This document shows, in pieces, positions 44,763 to 56,476 of a DNA stretch of 64,000 bases (its first letter is position 1; each line of letters begins with the position of its first letter). This stretch comes from Cymodocea nodosa (taxonomy: Eukaryota; Streptophyta; Magnoliopsida; Alismatales; Cymodoceaceae), in the NCBI GenBank assembly GCA_036874045.1, contig CM072339.1, positions 11,539,501 through 11,603,500 of the forward strand, given 5' to 3'. The translations under genes were made by a program, and so were the position numbers. Under the pieces are notes generated by a model. That model was not told where the DNA came from. It worked only from the letters and a program-made list of their open reading frames with translations, and did no database searches.

Positions 44763-46260
44763 GTGTTGCAGGAGGAAACAACATCAAAATGGATCTTGGA
44801 TATTGGAGCGTCAAGTCACATGACTGGACAGAAAAGTCTACTACAAAATTTTACAAATACCATGAAAGGAAGTGTAACATTTGGAAACAAAAGCAAAGAT
44901 AAAATCATAGGTATGGGCAATGTTCAAATAACTCCTACTTGTGTTATTTCCAATGTACTATATGTAGAAAACCTAGGATTTAATTTGCTGAGTGTCATAA
45001 AACTAACTGAAAATGAATATTATGTAGTGTTTAAAGATAATGTATGCAAAATAATTGATAAAAATACAGATGAAATTAAGTTTATTGCTAAAAGAAAAGG
45101 TTCTGTATGTATTTTATCTTTACCTTCTAGTGCAGTTGATTTAAATTCATGTTTGCTAGTTAAAACTAGTGATGCATATCTATGGCATAGAAGGATTGGG
45201 CATATAAATATGAAACTGTTACATAATCTATCAAAAAAACATTTAGTGAGAGGTTTACCAAAGATTAAATACTCAAAGGACTTTATGTGTGATGCATGTG
45301 AGTTAGGTAAACTCCATAAAAACTCTTTTAAATCCAAAACTAATATTTCAAGCAAGAGAGTCTTAGAACTTATACATATGGATCTATTTGGACCAACAAG
45401 AATCATGAGTCTTGGTGGTAAACGGTATGTATTTGTTTTAGTAGATGACTTCTCTAGATACACTTGGGTATATTTTCTATCATCTAGGATAGAAGTTTTT
45501 GAAAAGTTTAAAATGTTTTACAATTTTGTTCAAAATGAATAGAGTGTTTCTATTCAAAAACTTAGCAGTGATCATGAAATTGAATTTGATAATGATCAAA
45601 TGGATAATTATTGTAATGAGCATGGCATTGATCACATTTTTTTTTTCCAAGAGCACCGTGTCAAAATGGTGTTGTTGAGAGAAAGAATAGATCACTACAA
45701 GAAATGACCAGAATTATGTTGAATGAACATAAGTTACCTCAAAATCTTTGGGTTGAAGCATTAAATAGAGCTTGTTATGTTATTAACAAAAGTCATTTAA
45801 GACCTCATGTTAATAAAACTCCTTTTGAAATTATGTTTAATAGGGTTCCAAAAATTTCCTATATGAAACCATTTGGCTGCAAGTGTTTTATTCTTAATAC
45901 TAAGGATAAAAAGGATAAATTTCAAGCCAAATCGAATGAAGGAATTTTTGTAGGTTACTCTACTAGAAGTAAAGCCTATAGAGTATATAACAAGACTTCT
46001 AGGACTATTGAAGAAACCCTCCATGTAAGCTTCAATGAAAATTCTCTTAGAGAATCTCAATCTAAAGCTGATAATGATGACTTGATCAATTTTCCAAATG
46101 AGTTAGAGATCAATAGAGAGATTGATGATTTATCTGAGAAAATCAAAAATATGAACTTAAATGGTCAAACTAATGATGAAAGTGATGGACTTTCAGATGT
46201 TGATGAGAATATTGAGGAAAATCAGAGAAATTGGCGTTATTCTTCATCACATCCCATTAT
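44763..46260 (+). pseudogene. pol: Copia C protease and integrase
   Basis: The protease site is DIGAS where DSGAS is normal. GAG-pre-integrase follows with LWHRRIGHIN and CDACELGKLHK. The integrase shows MDLFGPTRIMSLGGKR, VDDFSRYTWVYF, SDHEIEFDN (normally NG/SE) and, after a frame change in the T run at 45638-45648, CQNGVVERKNRSLQEM. The LPQNLWVEALN, KTPFEIMFN and IFVGYSTRSKAYRVYN blocks close it. A stop at 45541 adds to the damage. Acidic linker sequence (46060-46230) leads to RT. Confidence 0.9.
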
Positions 46261-46319
46261 TCAAGTCATTGGTAATATTAATGAGGGAGTTAAAACTAGA
46301 GCTATAGTAAATTTAAATA

Positions 46320-47860
46320 GTATGTGTATGTTTGTTTCTATGGTGGAACCAAGGAATATACAAGAAGCATTATTTGATGAAAATTGGATAGTGGCAATGC
46401 AAGAAGAACTAAATCAATTCATCAAAAATGATGTATGGGAATTAGTCTCTCCACCAGAAAATCAGTCCATAATAGGTACAAAGTGGATCTTTAGAAACAA
46501 AACTAACGAAATTGGTCAAGTTATAAGGAATAAAGCTAGATTAGTTGCACAAGGGTATACATAGGAAGAATGATTAGATTATGATGAAACATTTGCTCCT
46601 GTGGCTAGGTTAGAAAGTATTAGAATATTATTGGCCTATGCTTGTTATATGGATTTTAAATTATATCAAATGGATGTAAAGAGTGCATTTCTAAATGGTT
46701 TAATTAATGAAGAAGTCTATGCAAAACAACCACCTGGATTTGAAGATATTAAAAATCCTGACTTTGTGTATAACTTGAAGAAAACCTTATATGGTTTGAA
46801 GCAAGCACCTAGATCATGGTATAAAAGATTGTCTATTTTTTTAATAAAAAAAGGCTATATCATGAGAAAAGTGGATCATAATCTATTTATTAAGAGAGAT
46901 GGTAAAGATCAGATTGTTGTTCAAATATATGTGAATGATATAATCTTTGGAGCAACCTCTGATAAGTTGATAAAAATATTCTTTGAAGAAATGACTAATT
47001 AGTTTGAAATGAGTATGATAGGAGAACTTTCATATTTTCTAGGACTTCAAATTAAGCAAATGGATAAAGATATATTTTTAAATCAAGAAAAATATGCAGA
47101 TGAAATGCTTAAGAAATTTAATTTTAATGATACAAGGATTCAAGGAACTCTTATGAGTACTTCTTTAAAGTTAGATATTGATGACATAGGAAAATCTATA
47201 GATCAAAGAAAATACAGAAGTATGATTGGTTCTTTACTTTATTAGACTGCTAGTAGACCTGATATTATATTTGCTGTGTGTTTATGCTAGATTTCAATCT
47301 AATCCTAAAGAATCACACTTAATTGCAGTTAAAAGAATATTTAGATATATACAAGGAACTAAAAATTTCGGACTGTATTATTCTAAGGATAGTTCAATAG
47401 ATCTTATAGGATATACTGATGCTGATTATGTAGGATCTAAATTTGATAGAAAGAGTACCAGTGGCACATGTCAATTATTGGGAAATAATTTGGTGTCATG
47501 GTTTAGTAAAAAGCAAAACTGTGTAGCACTTTCTACTACAGAAGTTGAATATGTTGCTGCTACACTGTGTTGCACTCAAATTCTATGGATAAGGCAAACT
47601 TTAGAAGATTTTGGATTATCTTATGATACAACTGAGATTTATTATGATAGTAGTTTTGCAATAAATCTTTCCAAAAATCCTATACTACATTCAAGAGCAA
47701 AGCATATGGAGGTTAGACATCATTTTCTAAGAGATAACGTAATTAAAGGAAAAATTAAATTAGAATTTGTGTCTAGTAAAAATTAATTAGCTGATATATT
47801 TACAAAACCTTTAGTCGAAAATACATTCTGCAACATTAGATTAAATTTAAGTATTTGTAG
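46320..47860 (+). pseudogene. pol: Copia C reverse transcriptase and RNase H
   Basis: EPRNIQEALFDENWIVAMQE opens RT. Then come GTKWIFRNKTN, ARLVAQGYT (stop at 46562), ETFAPVARLESIRILLAYAC and YGLKQAPRSWYKRL. The catalytic box is IYVNDIIFG, in which one Asp of YVDD is Asn, so the enzyme would be dead. RNase H has YTDADYVGSKFDRKSTSGTC, LSTTEVEYVAAT and HSRAKHMEVRHHF, then ADIFTKPLVE. Stops at 47000 and 47243 and frame changes near 47280 and 47786 break it. Motifs such as QRKYRSMIGSLLY are SIRE-like. Confidence 0.92.
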
Positions 47861-47869
47861 GCTATGTGA

Positions 47870-48990
47870 TGTGTAAAATGCTTAAACTCCACATAGAAAA
47901 AGATAAATATTATTGATGATGTTGCTCACCTCATAGATATTATATACTTATCATAAATATCTAAAGTAATATTTAAACTGCTGCTTAAGATACTATGTAT
48001 TTATTGTAAAATCATAGTAGTATCTTATTGATTTTAAGTAGTTTATCAATTTTAATGGTTTTTACGATTTTAAGTGGAAGTGTAAATGAAAAGCATTAAA
48101 TACTTTTGACATTCTAAAATTTTGATTAAATGTTTTCTTTGAATCAAGGAAAATGCATATGATCATGCATAAATTTGACTTAATTGATTAAACTTGTAAA
48201 ATAAGTTGTATGTAACTCATCTTAAACTGTTAATCAAAAGTATACGCTTATTAAAACTGATTCATATTCTTAGTACAATCATAGAAGTAAAAATTATATG
48301 AGATTTGTATTTTATTGCATCTGTATTAATGAAATACATATATATTGTGCTTAAAATGAAAAGTACTTACAAAGTGAAAATCTTTGAGAGTTTATTGATC
48401 GGTTTGATCACGAGTCTTTTGTACTTGAGCAGATAGGTATATAATGATTGTTGTCTAGAAAAAGGATTTTTTAAATCTGGCAACCTAAGGTCCTGATCAG
48501 ATCTGGGATTGTTGACTGAAAGCTCATTACACGGGTACATTAGAAAGCTCTTGTATGATTAAGCTTTTCAAACTAACTTTTAAAGAAAATTATCAATATT
48601 TACTATTTTGAAAAAAAAAAAAAATGTTGTTTCATTAATTACAGATATCTTTGAATCACATATAGTTTCTACCAATTTGACTACTGATTTATTGAATCAA
48701 CATTAGTACTTTTGAAAACGTTTATTTGAGATACATTCTTTTATTCTCCTTGAATTGATCACATTGAGTTCAAAGTTGTGTTTTGATTCATATACAGTAG
48801 GAATTGATTCTGGAAATCATTTTTGACGATGTCAGAATAACAAAAGTCTCTGAAAAGAAAATTTAAAAGTATAGTTATACTTAACTTCTATTGTTACTAC
48901 AAGTATATTTTGTATTTTGATTGAATATATTTGAAGTATATTTGTAGGGGGAGGATACCAATGCCGATTACAGATTAATATAATTCAGAA
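47870..48990 (+). other. 3' noncoding module behind Copia C pol, shared with Gypsy
   Basis: After about 80 bases of its own, this matches G1 26100-27230 in order, including the 190-base conserved element (48391-48590). It ends at a purine-rich TTTGTAGGGGGAGGATACC (48942-48960), matching the AAAAGGGGGAGAATTAATT of G1 at about 27210. No ORF is present. One Copia and three Gypsy-family copies thus carry one module. Confidence 0.75.
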
Positions 48991-49462
48991 TACAAATCTT
49001 GGTTAATCTGAATTAATGTCCTCTTAAAATCTTGATGAAATAATTTAAAAAGACAAAAAAACTATTTTAGATTCAAAGGACAAAAATGTTCGAATAGTTT
49101 AAAATGTTCTCAAGATAATGTTAAGTTTAGCATGTATGTTGTTTTCGGAACGTTTCAGTTGGAAGCATCCGAAACTTGTTTAAGTGTACTAACTAGACGT
49201 TATGTTAGATAAGGTAACGTGTAAAACTACCTCTAGACAGCGTTTTACTCGTTAGGTTAGTTAACTCAACGAGTTATACTTGAATATTTCGGGTACCTTG
49301 ATTGAATAAACCTTATTCAATATTTATTTAATATCTAAACCCGACTTCTCTTCACGTTGAGTTATTCACCTAAAACCCTATTTAAACACTTATTACACGG
49401 GCACATAGGTTATTTGTAAACTTTGTCAAGAAAATATTTCTCGCTTGTTGCTGTTACAACTT
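48991..49462 (+). promoter_or_regulatory. Spacer with stem-loops and TATA-like box
   Basis: It holds CCGAAACT and ACTCAACGAGTTA motifs and CCTATTTAAACACT at 49379-49392, some 75 bases before the ATG at 49463. The G1 counterpart has TATTTAAA about 100 bases before its ATG. Confidence 0.4.
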
Positions 49463-50835
49463 ATGACGATGGTCTCCAAGTTCTACAAAGGTCGTGGTAG
49501 AGGAAAAGGCAAAAGCAGAGGAGATGCAACAGGAAAAGAAATAGAGAATGATAAAGTTCCACGCACTTGGTTCAAGAAAATATTTTGAGTAGACAAAAGG
49601 TTAGCAGAAATTTATAGTGAATATTTCTTTCCTGAAGGTATACTGAATGAAGTTAGACAAGAACTCCAAAATACTGATGCAAATATTACATACATGGGTA
49701 TTCGTAGTAAATTTGATAGAGAATACAAAATGAAATGTGTTGAGATTGCATTTCTCGAATAGTATGCAAATTATTTGGAAAAAGGTGTAGGTTCTTCAAC
49801 TAAAACTCCTTAAATACCAATAAATGGTATTAGACTACATGCATTTGAGGAAGAGCATGAATCAGCTATCCCTACCCCTTTATATTCAAAACAAGTAGAA
49901 TCAAATATTACTGTAGACAAAACAAAAGTTGATAGTCTTCGAAAGGCCGTTGCAATAGAAAGTGCCTTAGAAGAATTAAAGTAGAAAACTTTTATGTAGC
50001 AAGTTGAAAAGAAAACAACAATACTTGAAGAGGAGAAACAGAAATGTTATAGAAGAAGAAAAGTCAGAAAAATTATGTCTAAAGAAACAAAGTCTATTGA
50101 AAAAGGAAAATTAGATGAAAATTTATTTCCAAAGGACAATGTATGTCTAGACATTGTACCTTATTGTGCATCTAATAAACTCATCAGTTCCGTACACACT
50201 GAAACTGATGAAGATAATGAGACTTTATTTTCCCTTGCTAGAAAGCTTGAGAAGAAATACAAGTCAAATATGAGCTAAGTTTTTCTATTAGTACAAGTCC
50301 TGATGATGTAGAAATTGAAAAATCAGAGCATCAGGCACCTGACATTGAACAAGTTATTGCAGATATAATTGGCAATGTTGAGGTAGTAACTAGTTCACAA
50401 GCTGAATTGTTTGGAGTAGCAGATATTGAAAATGTTAAGACTCCAGAAGAGCTAAAAGTTAGCCAACCTTCTTTAGAATCTATAGAAGCAGAGTTTGAGA
50501 ATTCACAACATGACTCAATGGAAATATCTATTGAACAAAATGAACAATTACAGATAGATACATCGGTTGTAGAATTTGTGGAAAAATTGAACTTTGAAGA
50601 TTCTATAGAGACTGAATAGATGAATGTTGAGCATATTGAAGATGTTCCTAATATTGTTGAAGCTGAAGAATCAAGCTTACCTGAGCAGCTTCAAGATAAT
50701 ATTTTGGAAGAGGAACAACATGACATTCATTTTGAAGAAGCAGCTCTTGAAGATGAATTAAACTCTGAATCACGGCTTTAGGTATCACCTTCTTTGTGTA
50801 CAGTATTACAAATTCAAGGTAATGCAATTCATTTT
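49463..50835 (+). pseudogene. Copia C env-position coiled-coil ORF
   Basis: ATG at 49463 (or 49469), with a basic N-terminus KGRGRGKGKSRG, then Lys/Glu-rich coiled coil and an acidic middle. Stops occur at about 49588, 49760, 49812, 49982, 49997 and 50618, and the frame changes near 50278. The end ..QIQGNAIHFRS is continued after the solo LTR by SEEALQKYYNL .. ELRDLFEFQGL (52379-52491), where G2 cuts it. This last part matches the G1 ORF (EIHFCS .. EIKDLFEFQGL). So a Copia and a Gypsy element share this ORF type, and the N-terminal halves differ strongly. Confidence 0.7.
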
Positions 50836-50840
50836 AGATC

Positions 50841-52373
50841 TGTTGAGTATTTTTGTTTTGATGATGTGCGCTGAATGAAAATAATCATATTTGCTAAATT
50901 ACTATTGCTTGTGAAAAGAAATTAAAATCATCAATTAATACAAAAAAAGCTTACTGATATAAATACTTGTCTGTATTGGATCTGAAGTTAATAACTAGTT
51001 GTTTCATTGCATTAATTTCTCATTTAGCTAAACGTTAAGTTAACGTGTGTTTTTATTGAAAAGCATGATATGTTTTAATGTTATATCTTTTGTATCATGA
51101 ACAGTGTACGTTTAGACAACTCGTTAAGTTAGAGTTTTCTTTGTATAGAGGTCACGTGAGAACTCGTTAAGTTAGAGGCTTAAAAGTTAAAATAGGTCAC
51201 GTGATAACTCGTTAAGTTAGTGAGTAAAAGAAGAGACGAACTCGTTAAGTTAGTGTTATACATGTGGTGAAATTATATGTTACGAATGTTGTATTGTATC
51301 ACGTGAGGTGCACATGTTTAACTCGAAAGGTTAACATAACTAAACGTGTTGAGTTGCTATATTGAACACTAAGGCAACGCGTTAGGTTAGCGTTATAAAC
51401 TTAAGTTGTTATTTTTGCACGTGGTAAAATTCTTATTATAAAAATATTTGTTTATTACTGGTTCGTTGAGTTATCATAACACAACGGAGATGGTTCGTTG
51501 GGATAGCATAACACTACGGACTTAGTTCGTTGAGTTAGCTACAGTACTTATCACGTGAAATAGCACATGGTGAACTCGTTAAGTTAGAAACGTTAAGTTG
51601 TATATATATACTTGTGTTACTCGTTTAGTTAACATTAAAGTAACGACTTCTTATTACACTAATGAAAAATTTTTGGACAAGAAAGTTTATTTTCAGGAAA
51701 TTTTTCAGAGATCCAGGACTAATGATTAAAGAAAAGAAAAGACGTGGAGAAGTGGAAAACTGGTAGTGGTTAAACATGAAGGATATGCATGAAATGAAGA
51801 TACAGTATAAAAGGCATAGAATTCTCGTTGATCAATTTATCCTTGCACACAAAACGAAAAATCTTTTCAAGGATCAAACCATCCCTGCACACCAAAAGAA
51901 AAATCTTTTTCAAGGATCAAAAACACCTCTACGGGAAAAATCTCTCAAGTGGAAGAAAGTTCAGTGAAGCATAAAAAGGTAAGATTTTCGTCACTAAAGA
52001 ATTGAAGTATCAGAAGAAAGCAAATTCGGTGAAGCATGAAAAGACAAGATATTCGTCACTGAAAAATTGCTGAAGATGAAAAAGAAGAAGAAGAAAGATC
52101 TCAAACAGGAAGAAAAGTTTTAAATTCCGCAAATTAGTTTTCTCTGTTTGTAGTTATGAAATTGTTTAGATGATACATGGTATTGAGTTATAATTGCATC
52201 TACAATTTCTGAGGAGAATTGAATTGTATATTGTAATTGAAACCTTGAATAAAAATGATTTTATGAAAACAATGTCTCGACTTGTTTTTGAGTTTTAAAG
52301 TTTCAATTATATTTTAGAAAATATTAAAAATACACAATTCACCCCCCCTCTTGTGTAGCCATACGATCCTACA
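50841..52373 (+). mobile_element. Solo LTR of the Copia C family
   Basis: 1533 bp, TGTTGAGTATTTTTG to ATCCTACA, with AGATC at 50836-50840 and 52374-52378. The host ORF reads on across it as HFRSEEALQ once one AGATC copy is left out. It contains the 57-base block (51367-51423) that matches the G1 LTR with one difference, and five CACGTG or near-CACGTG sites. Confidence 0.93.
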
Positions 52374-52378
52374 AGATC

Positions 52379-52491
52379 TGAAGAAGCATTGCAGAAATAC
52401 TATAATCTGATTACATGTCAGATTCTGCATGCTCATCCAATAATGTTCAGAAATTTAATGGAATTAAGAGATCTATTTGAGTTTCAAGGCC
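52379..52491 (+). pseudogene. Continuation of Copia C env-position ORF
   Basis: SEEALQKYYNLITCQ then MFRNLMELRDLFEFQGL is open in the frame that ended at 50835. It is cut at the G2 LTR. The matching G1 sequence goes on LQFISQD. Confidence 0.78.
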
Positions 52492-54723
52492 TGGTTGGTT
52501 TTTCCAACACTACACTAGAAAAACTTGGATTTGTTACTTCTGTTTTTTCTTAGTTAATTTATCTTTATGCCTATTCTTTCTTTTAGAAGTAAACAAACAA
52601 CCTTTAATACAATTTAGATATTAATTCTAATTTGTACTTTAATTGCAAATGCATAGTGTCTATTGTATTAGTGTGCAAGTACAGGTCGATCCTACAGGGA
52701 ATTGCTGACGAATTTTAGAACTGTTTGATTGTTAACAATTCAAATTTATATTCAATAAGCACTCCGTTGAATTATAGTTAACTCAACAGACAAAGTTCGT
52801 TGAGTTATGGCTAACTCAATGGACTATTCTGGTGGACTTAAGTTAACTCTATGAGCCTGTCTCTTCTTTATAATATTACTATTTACAGAGGAATTCGGCC
52901 AACCATTGGGCGATTCCATAGATTGTAAATAACATCAATTAAGCTTTTTAATGCTAGTTAACATTGGATTTATCATTAAGCAATACTAACATTCAGATGA
53001 TTCAAATAGTAACCATTAAAATCTTTAAGTTTTTTTGTACAAACCAATTCAGTAAACTGTAAAATTAAAACTAACATAAAACAATCACAAAACTGATACA
53101 AATAACATTAATCACGATACAACACTCAAATACAACATACAAACAAAGATAAATTGCTTTTGGTATTTTTGTTTTGATGTGAAGATGGAAATGGGCGAAA
53201 GGTGAAATGTAAAGTAATCTCACTTAACAGTAAATACTTCCAACACTACTTGCAACGCGATTACACCACTGAAAATTCTGTCTCCTCTCCCTATAGAATC
53301 GCAAGTCCAGAATTGCAAGATAATCTCCTCTTCAGCATACAGGCATCAACCTGAAGCCAAGGCTAAAAGCTTTACGATCTCTTCAAATATGAGTCGGTGC
53401 TTGGTGAAAATGGCTTCCCTTCCCGTGACGCGATCACTCCTCACAGTAGTTGTCAGGCACTATGTTTGGCTCGGAATCGACCCGACATCAGGCAAGTATC
53501 CTCACAGACCTCCGATGGTTGGTGATTATGGTGGTGATAACGATGGTTGGTGTGATACTTCGGAGAATCACCGATACTGTCTGTAGAAAGCTCGGTGCTC
53601 CTCCTCTGTATACACTGGCCGTCCATCGATCACACCTTTTTTTTTTCTTCTTTTCTTTTATATTTCTTCAGTAGTAACTACTTCTACTTGAATGATCGGT
53701 TGGATTTCCTTCCTTCAAATCAACAGCGATGCTTCCTTCTCCCTACGCGATTGAATTCCTATGTTATACGTGCAAACGTGGTTTTTCCTTCCAACTGTCC
53801 TGTTTCTGCAACCGCTATAGTGGCATTTTGGAAAATAACTATAAAATACATGCAATAAAGAAATAAGCCACTAACATACCGCGTTACCTTAGTATATATT
53901 CGTGTAACTCAACGTGTACATTTATGCTAACTTAATGAGTTAAACATGTGCATCTCACATGATATTCTAAAGCATTTAAATTCAACATGTGCATAAATCT
54001 AACTATCCGATGCTTAGGTGCATTTCGGATACTTATAAACTTAACTCACCGATATATAACTTAAGTAAATCTACCAGATCTCGACACGTGTCAGCAGTAG
54101 TTTAATCATAAAATAACATTTCGGAGAGTTACAGGTCTAACTATCTGATGCTCAAATGCATTTCAGATAGTTACAGCTAACTCAACGAAAATCCACTTAA
54201 GTCACTTACCCAGAACATGACACGTGTCCTCAGCTATTTTATAAATAAAAAGAGATTTTGGAGAGTTACAGGGATAACTCCCTGATGCTCAGCTGCAATT
54301 TCGGATAGTTATAGATAACTCACCGAAAGTTCACTTAAGTCATTCATTCTAGTTTCGACATGCGTACTTCAGGAAATAATAAAATATTCTCTCAAAACAT
54401 AATTGTTCGGCAATTTAAACATAACTATCCAATACATATTCGGTCTGTTAAACATAACTGTCCGAATTTGTTCGGTATGTTAAACATAACTGTCTGAAAT
54501 ATCAGAATATTCGAATACTTAAGAATTTTACAGCCTGCATCTTACCGACAGTTGATAAATGTACTAAATTAACATTAATTCCCCAAAATTAAGCAGATTC
54601 TTCAATTAAAGCATATAACAGTGCAATTATAACATAATGGCTTAATTCTTATATGATAAGCTAAATATTATGCAATTAACCATCATTTAACTGTTAATAA
54701 TATGCACTTTTTCATTCTAAACA
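52492..54723 (-). repeat. G2 3' LTR, with enlarged U3
   Basis: 2232 bp on the minus strand from TGTTTAGAATG (54723) to the CCA end at 52492. It is 370-400 bases longer than the G1 LTRs. The extra DNA lies in U3 (about 53990-54545) and consists of CCGATGC, TTCGGATAGTTA and TTCGGTATGTTAAAC stem-loop units with two GACACGTGTC sites (54080, 54217). It lacks the stem-loop and TATATATT found at 12835-12867 of G1. Confidence 0.9.
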
Positions 54724-56476
54724 CTTCCCCCATACCTAAATTTTGCTAGTCCCTTAGAAAACTAAGATCTAATTAATTGGTCTTTAAAAGTGCTAGAATT
54801 AATTCTTCCACTTTTGTTTTTCTTCTATTTAGCATAAAAATAAATTCTGTATGTTTCAGTAATCAACCTGCAAAGATACTTAGAATATATGTAAATTACA
54901 TACAAAGTATATCATCATCATATAGGTGTTAATTATATTATCGTTTGTTCTTCTTTTCATCATCTGACATCCTGAATTTTCCAATAAGATTTCTAGAAGA
55001 AATTTCAACAACATACGAATCAAAATACAATCTAATTCAATATGATTAAGACAAGTAGAATAAAGAATTGTATCTCCATTAAACAACTTCAAAAGTCAAT
55101 TCCAGATTCATATTTCAGCAATTCTAGATAACAAAAAATATACTCGATTCATAAGATATCTGTATTTCACAAAACACTTGTACCTTTTCAGAACAGTATA
55201 TGTATTTTTTCTTTTTCTTTTTTTTTCGTACTTTAAAAGTTAATTTGATAAGCTTGAATCATACAAGAGCTTTCTAATGTACCCATGTAACGAGCTTTCA
55301 GTCAACAATCCCAAATCTGATCAGGATCTTAGGTTGCCAGATTTGAAGAGTCCTTTTTCAGGTCAACAATCCTTACATACCTATCTGCTCAAGTACAAAA
55401 GGCTCGTGATCAAACAAGTCAATAAACTCTCAATTTTTTTTTTTTTCAATCAAAACTACAAACACAAAACAAAACATTAATCACATACTATATATGTATG
55501 TATTTCATTAATACAGATGTAGTAAAACGCCAATCTCATATAGTCCTACTTCTATCAGTTACTGAAAATATAAATCCATAACAATAAGCTCATACTTTAT
55601 CTGTAGTTTAATAAGATCTACACATAAATCATTCTACAAGTTCAATCAGTCAAAGTAAATGTATCTTTCATCATATGTGTTTCATTTAATCTAGAATTCA
55701 CATTTCAGCTCTTTCAGGACTTTAGATAATTTACTGATTTTTCATTAAGCATTCTGATTTCATTTTAAAATCGTGAAACTGTTAAACTCATGAAATTCAG
55801 AAAAAACATAAGATACTATATCTAGATTTGCATAACTAGTAAATTCAATAGCATCTTATATAGCCTTCTAAATATAACATTCAAGCAGTTTATAAAAAAT
55901 TTTACAGTCTTAATTATCGGATAGTTACAGCAAGTTCATAAAATTTTCAATTTCCTCAAAACTTTGCAGTACTATTTTAATTTCTTTAATTAACAAACTT
56001 ACATGGCTGTTACTTTAATTACCTCCCCCGCATACCTACATTTTGCATTGTCCTCAATGTAAAAGACTTGACAATAAATACAGTAATTGTAGCAGGCATG
56101 AATAAAGTTTTGTTTGATTTAAAATTCAGGATAAGTAATTGGTTACATACCTTGTTCCATTTGTATCTCCTTTTGCATATTTCGATTTTTGATTCTGAAA
56201 AACTTTTCATTCCTAGATAAACATAGAATATAAAACAAAATAACATTTAACAGATATTAATAAATCAGTGTCTTGTGTGGAACTTAGGCTCCTATGCCTT
56301 TGGTGGCTCACAAGCAAGCCAGTTGGTTTCCTAGAACAAATACCAACAAATTGGATTAATATTTTGTTTTTTTTTTTTTTTTTTTATAAAATGAACATGA
56401 AAACTTCAAAATTTATTTTTTTTTCTTTCTAAAAATAAATGCAAAATACACAACGTTAAACACACAAAATCACAGC
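54724..56476 (-). other. G2 polypurine tract and 3' noncoding module
   Basis: The tract GGTATGGGGGAAG (minus) spans 54724-54736. The module then matches G1 25526-27289, including the 190-base element (55228-55435) and the internal polypurine-like site (56024-56055). No gene seen. Confidence 0.88.

Noticed and set aside
50841-52373. LTR taken as the 3' LTR of Copia C
   Set aside because: It has its own AGATC duplication on both sides and splits an ORF that resumes in frame. C's left flank is CTTGT, not AGATC.
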